64,000 bases of DNA from an uncultured Aquimarina sp. (GCA_947500545.1 CANMSO010000001.1:62001-126000); one strand, 5' to 3'. Positions 43,383 through 53,801 are shown, counted from the stretch's first letter. The notes: generated from the sequence alone by a model not told the origin. Made by a program: numbers and translations.

Positions 43383-45872
43383 ATGGTCAAGAGAAAGGTA
43401 AATACAAAAAGGAAAACAACAAAAAAACCTAAAACCTCATTAAAAGAAAAATTAAGCTTATCGAGACAACAAAAAGTTGTTTTGGGTAGTTTTTTATTCT
43501 TTTTGGGGATAGGGTTATTCTTTGCTTTTATATCATTTTTCTTTAATTGGAAAATTGATCAAAGTGAGATATCACAGTTTTATAATAGAGCTTCTTCACC
43601 CAAAAACTGGCTAAGCAAGTTTGGAGCTACGGTAAGTCATTTCTTTATTTTTAAAGGATTTGGAGTATCTGCTTTAGTGTTACCAGTTTTAACATCTTTA
43701 AGTGGTGTTTATTTGTTTTTTGATTTAAATAAAAAACGCTTAGCAGGGTTCTGGTTTTGGGGTAGTTTGGTTATGATATGGGTATCTGTTGTTCTTGGGT
43801 TTGTAGAAAGTGAAGGTGGACTGTTGGCTGGGGTAGTTGGATATGAAAGTAATGACTTTTTACAGGATTATGTTGGATTTATAGGTACTGTTTTGATACT
43901 GGCTTTCTTTGCTATTATATATATTGTTATACGATTAAGATATACTCCAGAAAAGTTGAGTGATTCTTTAAAAAAGACCCAACAAGTAATAGCAAAGGAT
44001 TTTGAACCTACTTCACAGCCAAAAACTAATGGCCATACTACTAGCACTCCAGTTTCTGAAGATACGGGATCTAGTATTAAAGAGAAGATAGATGCTATAA
44101 TTGCTAAGTCTAAAGATTTTGGAAAAAAAGAAGTAGAGAAGAAGAAGGTAGAGAAAGAGAATGTTGTCTCAAATAGTAATGAGATTACTTTAAATCCTAC
44201 GATTAATGATTTTTATGGAAATCCTAAAAATCGAGAGGAAAAAGTCCCTGAAAAATTAATCATAAAATCTGAGGATAATCCTGAAGATATAGCAATGGAG
44301 GTTGAGGCCAATGTAGAAGAAGAAGTGGTTAAGAATTTAAGTGCCAAATTGGTTAAAGATTTTGGCGAATTTGATCCTAAGTTAGAATTAGGTAATTATA
44401 AATTTCCTGCGATTAATCTTCTAAAAGATTATACAACGCAAGCAGGAGGAATTACTATCGATCAGGGAGAACTTGAAGAAAATAAAAACCGTATTGTTGA
44501 AACACTCAAGAATTACAAGATTGAGATAGCTCAAATCAAGGCCACTGTTGGACCTACCGTTACACTATATGAAATTGTACCCGAAGCAGGAATTCGTATT
44601 TCTAAAATTAAAAATCTTGAGGATGATATTGCATTGTCTTTGGCAGCACTTGGGATTCGTATTATAGCACCAATACCAGGTAAGGGAACAATTGGTATAG
44701 AAGTACCTAATAAAAATGCGACTATCGTATCAATGAGATCTGCAATTTCTTCGTCAAAATTTCAGAATGCCGAAATGGAATTGCCGTTATCACTTGGTAA
44801 AACTATTTCTAATGAAACGTTCGTAGTTGATTTGGCAAAAATGCCACACCTTCTTATGGCCGGAGCAACTGGTCAAGGTAAATCAGTTGGTCTTAATGCA
44901 ATATTAACATCATTGCTTTATAAAAAACATCCTGCAGAAGTGAAATTTGTTTTGGTAGACCCCAAAAAGGTGGAACTTACTTTATTTAATAAGATAGAAC
45001 GTCATTATTTAGCAAAGTTACCTGATACAGAAGAAGCTATAATTACAGATAATACCAAAGTGATTAATACGCTTAACTCCCTATGTATAGAGATGGATGC
45101 ACGCTATGACCTTCTAAAAAGTGCAATGGTTAGAAACATAAAGGAGTATAATGTTAAATTTAAAGCGAGAAAATTAAATCCTGAAAACGGACACAGATTT
45201 TTACCATATATAGTGCTTGTGGTTGATGAGTTTGCGGATCTTATTATGACTGCAGGTAAAGAGGTAGAAACACCCATAGCAAGATTAGCACAATTAGCTA
45301 GGGCAATTGGGATACACTTAATTATTGCTACTCAAAGACCATCTGTTAATGTGATTACCGGTATGATTAAAGCCAATTTCCCTGCCAGAATTGCGTTTAG
45401 GGTTACTTCTAAGATAGATTCGCGTACAATTTTGGATACAGGTGGAGCCGATCAGTTAATTGGTAGAGGGGATATGTTATTTACACAAGGGAATGATTTA
45501 GTAAGAATACAATGTGCATTTGTGGATACACCCGAAGTAGAAAGAATTACTGAATATATAGGAAGTCAAAAAGCATATCCTGATGCATATCTTTTACCAG
45601 AGTATGTTGGCGAAGAAAATGGCACAGGTCTTGATATAGATAAAAGCGATAGAGATAAACTCTTTAAAGAAGCAGCCGAAGTTATTGTAACAGCACAGCA
45701 AGGTTCAGCGTCTTTATTACAGAGAAAATTGAAACTGGGTTATAATCGGGCTGGTAGATTAATTGATCAATTAGAAGCAGCAGGGATTGTAGGCCCTTTT
45801 GAAGGTAGTAAAGCCAGACAAGTTTTGGTTACGGATTTAATTGCCCTTCAACATCTATTGGATAGCGAATAG
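43383..45872 (+). CDS. ftsK: DNA translocase FtsK
   Basis: An 829-residue protein with four N-terminal membrane segments (residues about 35-180), a charged linker (180-310), and the alpha-beta-gamma motor. Walker A is AGATGQGKSVGLNA (near 498), Walker B is IVLVVDEFADLI, and the C-terminal winged-helix gamma domain is ASLLQRKLKLGYNRAGRLID. It pumps DNA at the division septum and activates XerCD. The motor is complete. Confidence 0.95.
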   Translation: MVKRKVNTKRKTTKKPKTSLKEKLSLSRQQKVVLGSFLFFLGIGLFFAFISFFFNWKIDQSEISQFYNRASSPKNWLSKFGATVSHFFIFKGFGVSALVLPVLTSLSGVYLFFDLNKKRLAGFWFWGSLVMIWVSVVLGFVESEGGLLAGVVGYESNDFLQDYVGFIGTVLILAFFAIIYIVIRLRYTPEKLSDSLKKTQQVIAKDFEPTSQPKTNGHTTSTPVSEDTGSSIKEKIDAIIAKSKDFGKKEVEKKKVEKENVVSNSNEITLNPTINDFYGNPKNREEKVPEKLIIKSEDNPEDIAMEVEANVEEEVVKNLSAKLVKDFGEFDPKLELGNYKFPAINLLKDYTTQAGGITIDQGELEENKNRIVETLKNYKIEIAQIKATVGPTVTLYEIVPEAGIRISKIKNLEDDIALSLAALGIRIIAPIPGKGTIGIEVPNKNATIVSMRSAISSSKFQNAEMELPLSLGKTISNETFVVDLAKMPHLLMAGATGQGKSVGLNAILTSLLYKKHPAEVKFVLVDPKKVELTLFNKIERHYLAKLPDTEEAIITDNTKVINTLNSLCIEMDARYDLLKSAMVRNIKEYNVKFKARKLNPENGHRFLPYIVLVVDEFADLIMTAGKEVETPIARLAQLARAIGIHLIIATQRPSVNVITGMIKANFPARIAFRVTSKIDSRTILDTGGADQLIGRGDMLFTQGNDLVRIQCAFVDTPEVERITEYIGSQKAYPDAYLLPEYVGEENGTGLDIDKSDRDKLFKEAAEVIVTAQQGSASLLQRKLKLGYNRAGRLIDQLEAAGIVGPFEGSKARQVLVTDLIALQHLLDSE

Positions 45873-45926
45873 GTATTGGATATTGTTTTAAAGTATAATT
45901 AGTAATAAAAGAAGAAATAAGATAAA

Positions 45927-46562
45927 ATGATAAAAAAAATAATACTTCTGGTATTTTTATTTGGAATTACTGCAATACAAGCTCAAACAGCTAAGGAACT
46001 TTTGGACGAAGTTTCTAAAAAGGTAAAAAGCTATGACAATATTGTAATTGGGTTCAAATACACCCTTAATAACCCTGCAGAAAATGTTTCTCAGGAGACA
46101 AGAGGTGATGTTACATTAAAAGGAAATAAGTACCTTCTTAATTTAATGGGAACTGAGCAAATGTATGATGGAAAAAAACTACACGTTATTATTCCAGAGG
46201 ATGAAGAGATTAATATATCTTCACAAGACGAAGAAGATGATAATAGCATTACTCCTTCAAAAATGCTTACTTTTTATGAAGAAGGATATTCTTATAAAAT
46301 GGATATTGTTCAGGATGTTAAAGGTAGAAAGATTCAGTATGTAAAGCTAACTCCGATCGATTCTAAAAGTGATCTTAAAGAGATATTACTTGGTATTGAT
46401 AAACAAACTAAGCATATATATAAGATGATTGAGAAACAAAATAATGGTACCAATATTACCATTACTGTGAACAGTTTTAAAACCAATCAGCCGCTCTCAG
46501 AGACCTTGTTTGTTTTTGAAGAATCAAAATATGAGAACTACTATATTAATCGTTTAGATTAG
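45927..46562 (+). CDS. lolA: LolA-like outer membrane lipoprotein carrier
   Basis: A 211-residue periplasmic protein with a signal peptide (MIKKIILLVFLFGITAIQAQ) and a LolA/LolB-type open beta barrel (NIVIGFKYTLNNPAENVSQE, GDVTLKGNKYLLNLMGTEQM, LKEILLGIDKQTKHIYKMIE). It carries lipoproteins across the periplasm. It sits between ftsK and lptG, a conserved envelope gene cluster in Flavobacteriia. Confidence 0.9.
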   Translation: MIKKIILLVFLFGITAIQAQTAKELLDEVSKKVKSYDNIVIGFKYTLNNPAENVSQETRGDVTLKGNKYLLNLMGTEQMYDGKKLHVIIPEDEEINISSQDEEDDNSITPSKMLTFYEEGYSYKMDIVQDVKGRKIQYVKLTPIDSKSDLKEILLGIDKQTKHIYKMIEKQNNGTNITITVNSFKTNQPLSETLFVFEESKYENYYINRLD

Positions 46563-46677
46563 TTTTTTTCAGAAGAAAGATGTTTAAACAATTGTAAGAA
46601 TGGACGTAAAAAGGATATGCGTCCATTAGTTTTTTTAAGTTACTTTTATAAGTAAGTAATTAGCAAATCAAAAATAA

Positions 46678-48120
46678 GTGAAGATTCTTGATAGATATAT
46701 TTTAACTACCTTTTTAAAGACATTTTTTCCACTCTTTATAATTATTATGTTTATTCTGTTGTTACAGACTATATGGTTGTTTATATCAGAATTGGCCGGA
46801 AAAGATCTTGATTTTTCAGTAATCTTAAAATTTTTGACATTCGCAACACCTAGATTAATACCTATGGTATTGCCACTTACTATTTTGCTGACTTCTATTA
46901 TGATTTTTGGAAATTTTGCAGAAAACTATGAGTTTGCAGCAATGAAATCATCAGGTATATCATTAAAAAGAGCAATGAGAACATTATCTGTTTTTATTTT
47001 CTTTGTAGGAATAGGAGCTTTTCTTTTTTCTAATACGGTAATTCCATCTTCAGAGAAAAGATTTATTAACCTCAGAAAGAACATAGTCAAAGTCAAGCCC
47101 GCAATGGTAATAACTCCTAACCAATTTAATGATTTGGGAGACATAAATATTAAGGTTGCCGAAAAATATGGAGATAATGACCGGTTTCTAAGAGACATAA
47201 TTATACATAAAAAGGCAGCAAGACCTGGAAACTTTACAGTTATAAAAGCTATTGACGGTGAACTGAAGGGTAGTGTCAACTCGGATTTAGTTACTTTAAT
47301 ATTGAATGATGGTAACTATTACGATGAAATTCAGCAACGATCTCCGCAGAGAAGAAAAAAATTACCTTTTGCCAAAACTCATTTTGAAAAATATATTCTT
47401 AACATAGACTTATCCTCTCTAGGTAATGTGGATATGGATGAACAGATTCATAAAAAGGGATATAATATGCTTAATGTTAATGCACTAAAAGATGAAATAG
47501 ATACATTATCCTTTAGTGTTAATAAAGATATAAAGTCTGTAAAAAATGATGTAGATAGAAGAAATGGATTAAAAGGACTAAATAAAAACATGAAAATTGA
47601 TACTTTACAGGTTGCTGCTAATGATACTTTAGATCTTAAGGATAATTTTGGTGTATCACAAAAATTACAAATTTATAAATTGGCACTTTCCAATTCTGAT
47701 GGAATTATTAGAAAGATATCATCAACCCAGAGAAACTTAACCATAAAGAAAAGAGCTTTGAATAAATATGAGATGTCATTGCATGATAAGTATGCGTTAG
47801 GAATATCTTGTATCTTATTGTTTTTTGTTGGAGCACCACTGGGAGCAATTATCCGTAAAGGAGGTTTAGGGTTGCCAATAGTTATAGGTGTGGTACTATT
47901 TTTAACTTATCATTTTATAGGTATTTTTGCAAAAAATAGTGCAGAAGAAGGTGGTATTCCTCCTTATGTAGGTTCATGGCTTTCTACCTTTATTATATTT
48001 CCATTAAGTATATTTTTGACTCGAAGAGCCACAACAGATCGAGGAATCTTCAGTTTCGATAACTTTATCCAGCCAATTAAGGATTTCTTTGCAAAACGAT
48101 CAGCCAAATTTAAAAAATAG
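46678..48120 (+). CDS. LptF/LptG-family LPS export permease
   Basis: A 480-residue protein of the YjgP/YjgQ family starting at a GTG. There are three membrane segments before residue 115 and three after 370, with a periplasmic beta-jellyroll between. The opening MKILDRYILTTFLKTFFPLF is typical. It forms part of the LptBFG ABC transporter that lifts LPS from the inner membrane. Whether it is the F or G partner is not decided. Confidence 0.9.
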   Translation: MKILDRYILTTFLKTFFPLFIIIMFILLLQTIWLFISELAGKDLDFSVILKFLTFATPRLIPMVLPLTILLTSIMIFGNFAENYEFAAMKSSGISLKRAMRTLSVFIFFVGIGAFLFSNTVIPSSEKRFINLRKNIVKVKPAMVITPNQFNDLGDINIKVAEKYGDNDRFLRDIIIHKKAARPGNFTVIKAIDGELKGSVNSDLVTLILNDGNYYDEIQQRSPQRRKKLPFAKTHFEKYILNIDLSSLGNVDMDEQIHKKGYNMLNVNALKDEIDTLSFSVNKDIKSVKNDVDRRNGLKGLNKNMKIDTLQVAANDTLDLKDNFGVSQKLQIYKLALSNSDGIIRKISSTQRNLTIKKRALNKYEMSLHDKYALGISCILLFFVGAPLGAIIRKGGLGLPIVIGVVLFLTYHFIGIFAKNSAEEGGIPPYVGSWLSTFIIFPLSIFLTRRATTDRGIFSFDNFIQPIKDFFAKRSAKFKK

Positions 48121-48133
48121 ATTTCTTTTTAAA

Positions 48134-48141
48134 TATCTTTG
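48134..48141 (+). promoter_or_regulatory. Promoter -7 box of ribBA
   Basis: TATCTTTG, a consensus TAnnTTTG, 25 bp before the ATG at 48166. It overlaps an alternative upstream start at 48139 and so rules that start out. Confidence 0.75.
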
Positions 48142-48165
48142 CACGTAACTTTTAAGCGTATTACT

Positions 48166-49317
48166 ATGTCACAAATTGCCGATACCAAAAAAACAATTAA
48201 ATTGAATACCATTCAAGAAGCAATTGAAGATATTCGGCAGGGAAAGGTAATTATTGTTGTAGATGATGAAGATCGTGAAAATGAAGGTGATTTTGTTGCC
48301 GCTGCAGAGAAAGCAACTCCCGAGATGATCAACTTCATGGCGACTCATGGTCGAGGACTTATATGTACCCCATTAACAGAACACCGTTGCGAAGACCTCA
48401 AATTGAATATGATGGTTGGTAATAATACTGACCCTATGGAAACGGCCTTTACTGTTTCTGTTGATTTAAAAGGAAAAGGAGTTACTACTGGTATTTCTGC
48501 AAGTGATAGGGCAGAGACCGTTTTAGCGTTAACAAATGCCGACACCAAATCACATGAATTAGCACGTCCCGGACATATTTTTCCTTTAAAGGCTAAAGAA
48601 GGAGGAGTATTAAGAAGAACAGGTCATACTGAAGCTGCGATAGATTTTGCGCGATTGGCAGGACTACAACCAGCAGGGGTTATTGTTGAAATAATGAATG
48701 AGGACGGCACCATGGCACGCCTGCCACAACTGGTAGAAGTGGCCAAAAAGTTCGATCTTAAGTTAGTTTCTATAGAAGATCTTGTTGCGTATCGCATGCA
48801 ACATGATTCTCTTATTGAGAAAAAAGAAGACTTTGACATTGTTACGCGTTTTGGTAAATATAGACTTAGAGCCTATAAACAAACAACAAATAATCAAATT
48901 CATATCGCCTTAACCTTAGGAACCTGGAGCGATAAAGAACCAGTTCTTACCAGAGTTAATTCTACTTTGTTTAATAATGATATCCTTGGTACCTTGACTA
49001 ATAATGCAGATAAGCGTTTGGATGCAATGTTTAAAAGAATCAATACCGAAGGTAAAGGAGCAATAATTTTTATAAACCAAGAAAGTCAATCTCTTAATCT
49101 TTTAGGGCGTTTAAGTGCCTTAAAAGAGATCCAAAATGGAGAAGATGTAGTTAAGGCACCAAAAATCATAATGGATACAAAAGATTTTGGTATTGGAGCC
49201 CAGATATTACATGATCTTAATATTCATAAACTAAGGTTAGTATCTAATACAATTCAACAAAAACGTGTAGGTATGATTGGGTATGGTTTAGAAATTGTGG
49301 ATTATGTAGAGTACTAA
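48166..49317 (+). CDS. ribBA: RibBA: DHBP synthase fused to a degenerate GTP cyclohydrolase II domain
   Basis: A 383-residue fusion. Residues 1-210 are an intact 3,4-dihydroxy-2-butanone-4-phosphate synthase ([43 protein letters not shown]). Residues 215-383 align with GTP cyclohydrolase II, but the zinc site is gone. Where the family has three cysteines and an S-x-C pattern, this protein reads [20 protein letters not shown]. The riboflavin pathway step from ribulose 5-phosphate is therefore supported, the GTP step is not. A separate RibA elsewhere would be needed. Confidence 0.9.
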   Translation: MSQIADTKKTIKLNTIQEAIEDIRQGKVIIVVDDEDRENEGDFVAAAEKATPEMINFMATHGRGLICTPLTEHRCEDLKLNMMVGNNTDPMETAFTVSVDLKGKGVTTGISASDRAETVLALTNADTKSHELARPGHIFPLKAKEGGVLRRTGHTEAAIDFARLAGLQPAGVIVEIMNEDGTMARLPQLVEVAKKFDLKLVSIEDLVAYRMQHDSLIEKKEDFDIVTRFGKYRLRAYKQTTNNQIHIALTLGTWSDKEPVLTRVNSTLFNNDILGTLTNNADKRLDAMFKRINTEGKGAIIFINQESQSLNLLGRLSALKEIQNGEDVVKAPKIIMDTKDFGIGAQILHDLNIHKLRLVSNTIQQKRVGMIGYGLEIVDYVEY

Positions 49318-49328
49318 CAATTCATTCT

Positions 49329-50519
49329 CTAGACAACGCTTTTAATTGCTTCGATCATTTTTGAGGCCCTTTCGTTTACTTCAGCTTCTGTCCAACCTAG
49401 TTTTATTAAACAGGAGACTGTGCGCCCCATCCATAAATCACTGGATTCAAAAGATGTATTGTTTTTTTGGAGTCCAGATTGTAATTCTTTAGAAAGTTTT
49501 CCTAAGGACTTTTGTTCCAAAAGATGCTCCCATTTTTTATAATAATGCCAATTATTGTCAAACCAGTAAAAACAAGCGTCAACCCCATTTTTTCCAAGAG
49601 CTTTGTGTGCTTTTCGTGCTACATTTTCATTCGGTAAAAATATATTTAGAAACGCATAACTCTCTACTCCTGTTTCTGGTACACGTCTAAAAGTTACTTC
49701 TGGAATTGTTGATAATGCATCACGTAAAATGGTGTAATTTTTTTCCTGAATGGCTATTGTATTATCTAATTTCCTAAGCTGTGCTATACCTACAGCAGCA
49801 TTTAATTCTGATAATCTATAGTTATATCCTAAAAAAGGATGTGTTTCTGCTCCACGATCATTGCCAACATGGTCATGACCATGATCCTGATATTTATGTG
49901 CTCGATCGGCATATTCTTTAGAATTAGTTATTAATCCTCCTCCTTCACCACAGGTTACTGTTTTTACATAATCGAAAGAAAAACAGCCTAAATCACCATA
50001 ACTACCTAAAGGTTTGCCATCATAAGTTCCACCAATGGCTTGACAGGCATCCTCTAATAAAATCAGATTATGTGTGTCACAAATTGCTTTTAATGCTTTT
50101 AGATCAGCCATAGATCCACACATATGTACAGGCATTATGGCTTTAGTTTTTGAAGTAATAGCAGCTTCTACTGCTTTTGGTGCTAATGTTAGCGTATCAT
50201 CAATATCACATAATACTGGTGTTGCACCAACAGAAAGAATTGCTTCAAAACTTGCGACAAACGTAAATGTTGGCATTATTACTTCATCACCCGATCCTAT
50301 ACCTGCGCAGGCTAATGCAACAGTCAAAGCTGCTGTACCGCTGGATACAACTTGAGCATATTTGGTTTGCATTCTATTAGCCAGATCCTTTTCAAGTTCT
50401 AATGCCTTGTGGTGGCCATTTCTCATAGGGTCAAAACCGTATCTCATTAAAACTCCATTGTCCAAAACGTCTTGAACTTCTTTCTTCTCTTCTGCACCAA
50501 ATAACTCAAATCCTGGCAT
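49329..50519 (-). CDS. DegT/DnrJ/EryC1/StrS-family sugar aminotransferase
   Basis: A 396-residue PLP aminotransferase: VVSSGTAALTVALACAGIGS, MPTFTFVASFEAILSVGATP, LLEDACQAIGGTYDGKPLGS, and the PLP lysine in CFSFDYVKTVTCGEGGG (near 190). It uses glutamate to aminate a keto-sugar. The N-terminus PGFELFGAEEKKEVQDVLDN and the SFDYVKT motif, in place of the usual SFHPTKN, resemble what I recall of KdnA enzymes (8-amino-KDO synthesis), but this is tentative. It converges with ribBA. Confidence 0.85.
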   Translation of the reverse strand: MPGFELFGAEEKKEVQDVLDNGVLMRYGFDPMRNGHHKALELEKDLANRMQTKYAQVVSSGTAALTVALACAGIGSGDEVIMPTFTFVASFEAILSVGATPVLCDIDDTLTLAPKAVEAAITSKTKAIMPVHMCGSMADLKALKAICDTHNLILLEDACQAIGGTYDGKPLGSYGDLGCFSFDYVKTVTCGEGGGLITNSKEYADRAHKYQDHGHDHVGNDRGAETHPFLGYNYRLSELNAAVGIAQLRKLDNTIAIQEKNYTILRDALSTIPEVTFRRVPETGVESYAFLNIFLPNENVARKAHKALGKNGVDACFYWFDNNWHYYKKWEHLLEQKSLGKLSKELQSGLQKNNTSFESSDLWMGRTVSCLIKLGWTEAEVNERASKMIEAIKSVV

Positions 50520-50550
50520 AGCACTATTATTAAATTAAAAACTCTTTCCG

Positions 50551-50558
50551 CAAAAGTA
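50551..50558 (-). promoter_or_regulatory. Promoter -7 box of the DegT aminotransferase gene
   Basis: Minus-strand TACTTTTG, matching TAnnTTTG, 31 bp before the ATG at 50519. Confidence 0.6.
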
Positions 50559-50645
50559 CCGAAAAGAGTTTTGATATTTGAGTTGCTATTTTATATTTTT
50601 TTACATCCCATTAAATAATGGTAATTAGCACATATTCTATAAAAT

Positions 50646-51275
50646 CTAAATATGGATTACGGTATCGTCAATAGAGCGCCTAACTTTTTTAAATTCTGAA
50701 AACATATCATCTTTTGCTCTATAACCAATAGGTAATACTAGGACCGATTTAAGATCCATCTTGTTAAGTTTCAGAATCTCATCATATTTTTCAGGAATAA
50801 AACCTTCCATTGGGCAAGCATCAATTTCTTCTAAAGCGCAAACAGTTAGTAAATTGCCCATTGCTAGATACGCCTGTTTTGCAGCCCAATTTGAGATTTC
50901 TTCGATGGGCTTATCTTTGAACGATTCTACAAGTTGCTGTTTAAATGGTTTTAATATTTCTTCTGGAGTATTTCTTGTAGACTTTACATTATCAAAATGT
51001 TTAACGATATAATCTTCGCCAACAACGTTTTCAATACAAAATACTAATACATGAGAAGCATCCGCGACTTGTTCCTGATTCCATGAATGTATTGTAAGCT
51101 CTTTTTGAAGCGATTTGTTGCTAATCACCACTAATTTAAGGGGTTGAAGGCCATAGGATGTGGCCGTAAGATTAAACGCTTCGGTAAGTGTATCTATTTT
51201 TTCCTGAGGAAGAATTCTTTTATTATCAAATTTTTTGGTGGCATATCGCCAGCGTAAACTATCTAAAATATTCAT
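50646..51275 (-). CDS. Nitroreductase-family NAD(P)H oxidoreductase
   Basis: A 209-residue FMN enzyme from the ATG at 51275 (MNILDSLRWRYATKKFD). Family features: TSYGLQPLKLVVISN, ISNWAAKQAYLAMGNLLTVC (near 135), CPMEGFIPEKYDEIL, and the C-terminal GYRAKDDMFSEFKKVRRS. It probably reduces quinones or nitro compounds. A longer frame to 51338 would include the promoter -7 box and was rejected. Confidence 0.9.
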   Translation of the reverse strand: MNILDSLRWRYATKKFDNKRILPQEKIDTLTEAFNLTATSYGLQPLKLVVISNKSLQKELTIHSWNQEQVADASHVLVFCIENVVGEDYIVKHFDNVKSTRNTPEEILKPFKQQLVESFKDKPIEEISNWAAKQAYLAMGNLLTVCALEEIDACPMEGFIPEKYDEILKLNKMDLKSVLVLPIGYRAKDDMFSEFKKVRRSIDDTVIHI

Positions 51276-51296
51276 TCGTTTTTTTTTAATATAATA

Positions 51297-51325
51297 CAAA
51301 GATAATAGGATAAGATTTACCTTTG
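51297..51325. promoter_or_regulatory. Divergent promoters for nitroreductase and thioesterase
   Basis: Back-to-back -7 boxes: minus-strand TATCTTTG (plus 51297-51304) serves the nitroreductase start at 51275, and plus-strand TACCTTTG (51318-51325) serves the thioesterase start at 51364. Both match TAnnTTTG. The two boxes are 13 bp apart, so the promoters must interfere or be co-regulated. Confidence 0.65.
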
Positions 51326-51363
51326 ATGGATATATCAATAAGAAAAAACTATATCACAATTGT

Positions 51364-51756
51364 ATGAACAATATAGATGACTTGATTAAAAAATCTGAAA
51401 CCAGAATTTTTAAAGCTGTGTTTCCTAATACCACAAATCACTATGAAACTTTATTTGGTGGTACTGCATTACAATTAATGGATGAGGTATCATTTATTTG
51501 TGCAACTCGTTTTAGTAGAAAAAAAGTGGTTACAATATCTTCAGATAAAGTCGATTTTGAAAAACCAATCCCAGAAGGAACTATTATTGAGTTAGTCGCT
51601 AAAGTTTCTGAAGTTGGTAGAACCAGTTGCGTTGTAAATGTTGAAATTTATAAAGAGGACATGTATAGTTATGAGCGTGAATTAGCAGTAACTGGGCTAT
51701 TTAAGTTTGTGGCTATAGGAAATGATAAAAAACCTATACCCATTATTAATAAATAA
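51364..51756 (+). CDS. Hot-dog-fold acyl-CoA thioesterase (YciA/BFIT type)
   Basis: A 130-residue single hot-dog domain with the catalytic region FPNTTNHYETLFGGTALQLMDE and FEKPIPEGTIIELVAKVSEV. It hydrolyses acyl-CoA thioesters; the chain-length preference is unknown. A perfect bidirectional terminator follows. Confidence 0.9.
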   Translation: MNNIDDLIKKSETRIFKAVFPNTTNHYETLFGGTALQLMDEVSFICATRFSRKKVVTISSDKVDFEKPIPEGTIIELVAKVSEVGRTSCVVNVEIYKEDMYSYERELAVTGLFKFVAIGNDKKPIPIINK

Positions 51757-51761
51757 AGCGT

Positions 51762-51795
51762 AAAAAAAGCGAATGTTTAAACATTCGCTTTTTTT
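51762..51795. terminator. Perfect bidirectional terminator
   Basis: A 17-bp-arm palindrome: seven A, GCGAATGTTT and its complement, with T runs on both sides. It separates the convergent thioesterase and antiporter genes. Confidence 0.9.
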
Positions 51796-51807
51796 GTTTT
51801 GAAACGA

Positions 51808-53289
51808 CTAGCTTTTCACTAGTTGCTTTATTTTTATTTTGAATGCAGCAAAGATTAAAGTCATAATGGGACTTAACCAATTAAATATTGCAAATAAAGC
51901 ATATTCTGCTACAGGAACACCCAATACACCACTTTGATAGGCTCCACATGTATTATAAGGTATTAATACCGAAGTAACTGTTCCTGTGTCTTCAAGCGTT
52001 CTACTCAAGTTTTCTGGTGCCAATCCTTTGTCTTTAAAAGCTTTTGCATACATTCTCCCAGGTACAACGATAGCCAGATATTGATCAGAGGCAGTCGCAT
52101 TGAGAACTATGCAACTTAATGCAGTACTTGCAAAAAGACCAAATACAGTATCAAACAAACTTAATAAAGCCTTACTAATTCTTGCAAGAGCACCAATTGC
52201 ATCCATAACGCCACCAAAAACCATTGCGCAAACAATTAACCAAATCGTACCCAACATCCCATACATTCCTCCAGAAGTAAATAAATCGTTTAATTCTTCA
52301 CTGGTTGTCTCTACTGCAGTATCAACGGTCATAGCATTCATAACTCCCATATATGCAGAGTTAAAAGTAAGTTCAGTACTACCGGCTATTTTCATGACAA
52401 TATCCGGTTGTGCAATAATTGCCGCAATCGCACCTAGTAGTGTTCCAGCTAATAAAGCTACAAGGGGAGGGGTTTTCTTAATGATTAATCCAATTACCAT
52501 CACAGGCACAATAAATAACCAAGGCGAAATGGTGAACGCACTTTTAATGGCTGTTAATTGACCATCGATTTCTGGAGTTCCTGTAGTATCTATAGAAAAA
52601 CCTATAATGATAAAAACTATAAGTGTTATGACTACGGTAGGAACAGTGGTATAGGTCATGTATTTTATATGAGAAAATAATTCTCCTCCTGCCATAGCAG
52701 GAGCAAGATTTGTAGTATCAGATAAGGGAGACATTTTATCTCCGAAATAGGCGCCGGAGATTACTGCTCCTGCTGTCATTCCTAATGAGATGCCTAAAGT
52801 ATCACCAATTCCTATTAATGCAATACCTACTGTTGCCGATGTCGTCCAGGAACTACCCGTAGCAATAGATATGATTGCACAGATAATTACACAAGCAGCA
52901 AGGAAAATAGTTGGATTTAAGATTTGTAATCCATAATATATCATAGTAGGGATAATGCCGCTAATTAGCCATGTTCCGGCCAGAGATCCTACCATTAGTA
53001 GGATAAGAAGTGCTCCTGTTGTTGATTTTACATTGCGGGCAACTTCTTCCATCATCTGTTTATAGGATACTTTATTAAAGAAACCTACAATTGCGGCAAA
53101 GGCAGCACCAAGAAGTAAGATGAACTGATTACTTCCGCTTAATGCGTCATCACCAAACATGTATACATTATAGAATAACATCCCAACTAATATCACTACA
53201 GGTAATAGTGCTTCCCAGATGTTTAATTCTCTATTTTCAATAATATCTTCGTTTTGGGGGTCAGTAGGAGTGATGTTTTGACTTTCCAT
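51808..53289 (-). CDS. nhaC: NhaC-family Na+/H+ antiporter
   Basis: A 493-residue protein with about 11-12 membrane helices. NhaC signatures include IATGSSWTTSATVGIALIGI, GAYFGDKMSPLSDTTNLAPA and EDTGTVTSVLIPYNTCGAYQ. It exports sodium, or exchanges another solute with protons, across the inner membrane; relatives also exchange malate-lactate or amino acids. The marine setting favours sodium export. Confidence 0.9.
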   Translation of the reverse strand: MESQNITPTDPQNEDIIENRELNIWEALLPVVILVGMLFYNVYMFGDDALSGSNQFILLLGAAFAAIVGFFNKVSYKQMMEEVARNVKSTTGALLILLMVGSLAGTWLISGIIPTMIYYGLQILNPTIFLAACVIICAIISIATGSSWTTSATVGIALIGIGDTLGISLGMTAGAVISGAYFGDKMSPLSDTTNLAPAMAGGELFSHIKYMTYTTVPTVVITLIVFIIIGFSIDTTGTPEIDGQLTAIKSAFTISPWLFIVPVMVIGLIIKKTPPLVALLAGTLLGAIAAIIAQPDIVMKIAGSTELTFNSAYMGVMNAMTVDTAVETTSEELNDLFTSGGMYGMLGTIWLIVCAMVFGGVMDAIGALARISKALLSLFDTVFGLFASTALSCIVLNATASDQYLAIVVPGRMYAKAFKDKGLAPENLSRTLEDTGTVTSVLIPYNTCGAYQSGVLGVPVAEYALFAIFNWLSPIMTLIFAAFKIKIKQLVKS

Positions 53290-53517
53290 GCGTTGAATTA
53301 GAAATTTTATGGATGTAATGTTACGATATTAATAAAATCTATGCAACGTCTATATTCAGTTTAATTCATTAAAATACATAATATAGGCTATTATTTGTGG
53401 TGAAGGAGGTTGGGTTAATTCACTTAATCTTGTTTTTGTGTATTTTATCGATTATACCGATTTAATCAACTCATCATTTTACTAAACAATTGATGATCCA
53501 CTGTATTTTTGAAGTGT

Positions 53518-53663
53518 AAAAGAAGAAAAGTAAGAGAAAAAGAAGAATTGTTTGTTTGATTGTTTTGACTTTTTTGTCCCATGACAAAAATAATTCCCCT
53601 GAATTAAGTCACCCAAAACCCCAAAACCCCATAAGCCTTGGATTTCCAAGGCTTATTTTTTTT
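53518..53663 (+). ncRNA. Candidate small RNA 1
   Basis: The box TATTTTTG at 53504-53511 is followed by about 145 bp with no reading frame, ending in a strong terminator (stem ATAAGCCTTGG / CCAAGGCTTAT, 53631-53656, with a T tract to 53663). The start site is estimated as 7 bp after the box. Confidence 0.4.
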
Positions 53664-53801
53664 GTGAATATAAATATTTTATCGCTTTTTAATATTAAAA
53701 AATGCATTTTAACCGATTTATTTGATTTTTATCGATGAAATAATGTTTTTAACCAACCAATATTCTATAATCTAGTGGATAGCCCGGTATATTTGTAGTG
53801 T

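Noticed and set aside
48139..48165. Upstream ATG for ribBA
   Set aside because: It overlaps the TATCTTTG promoter box and adds residues not typical of the family.
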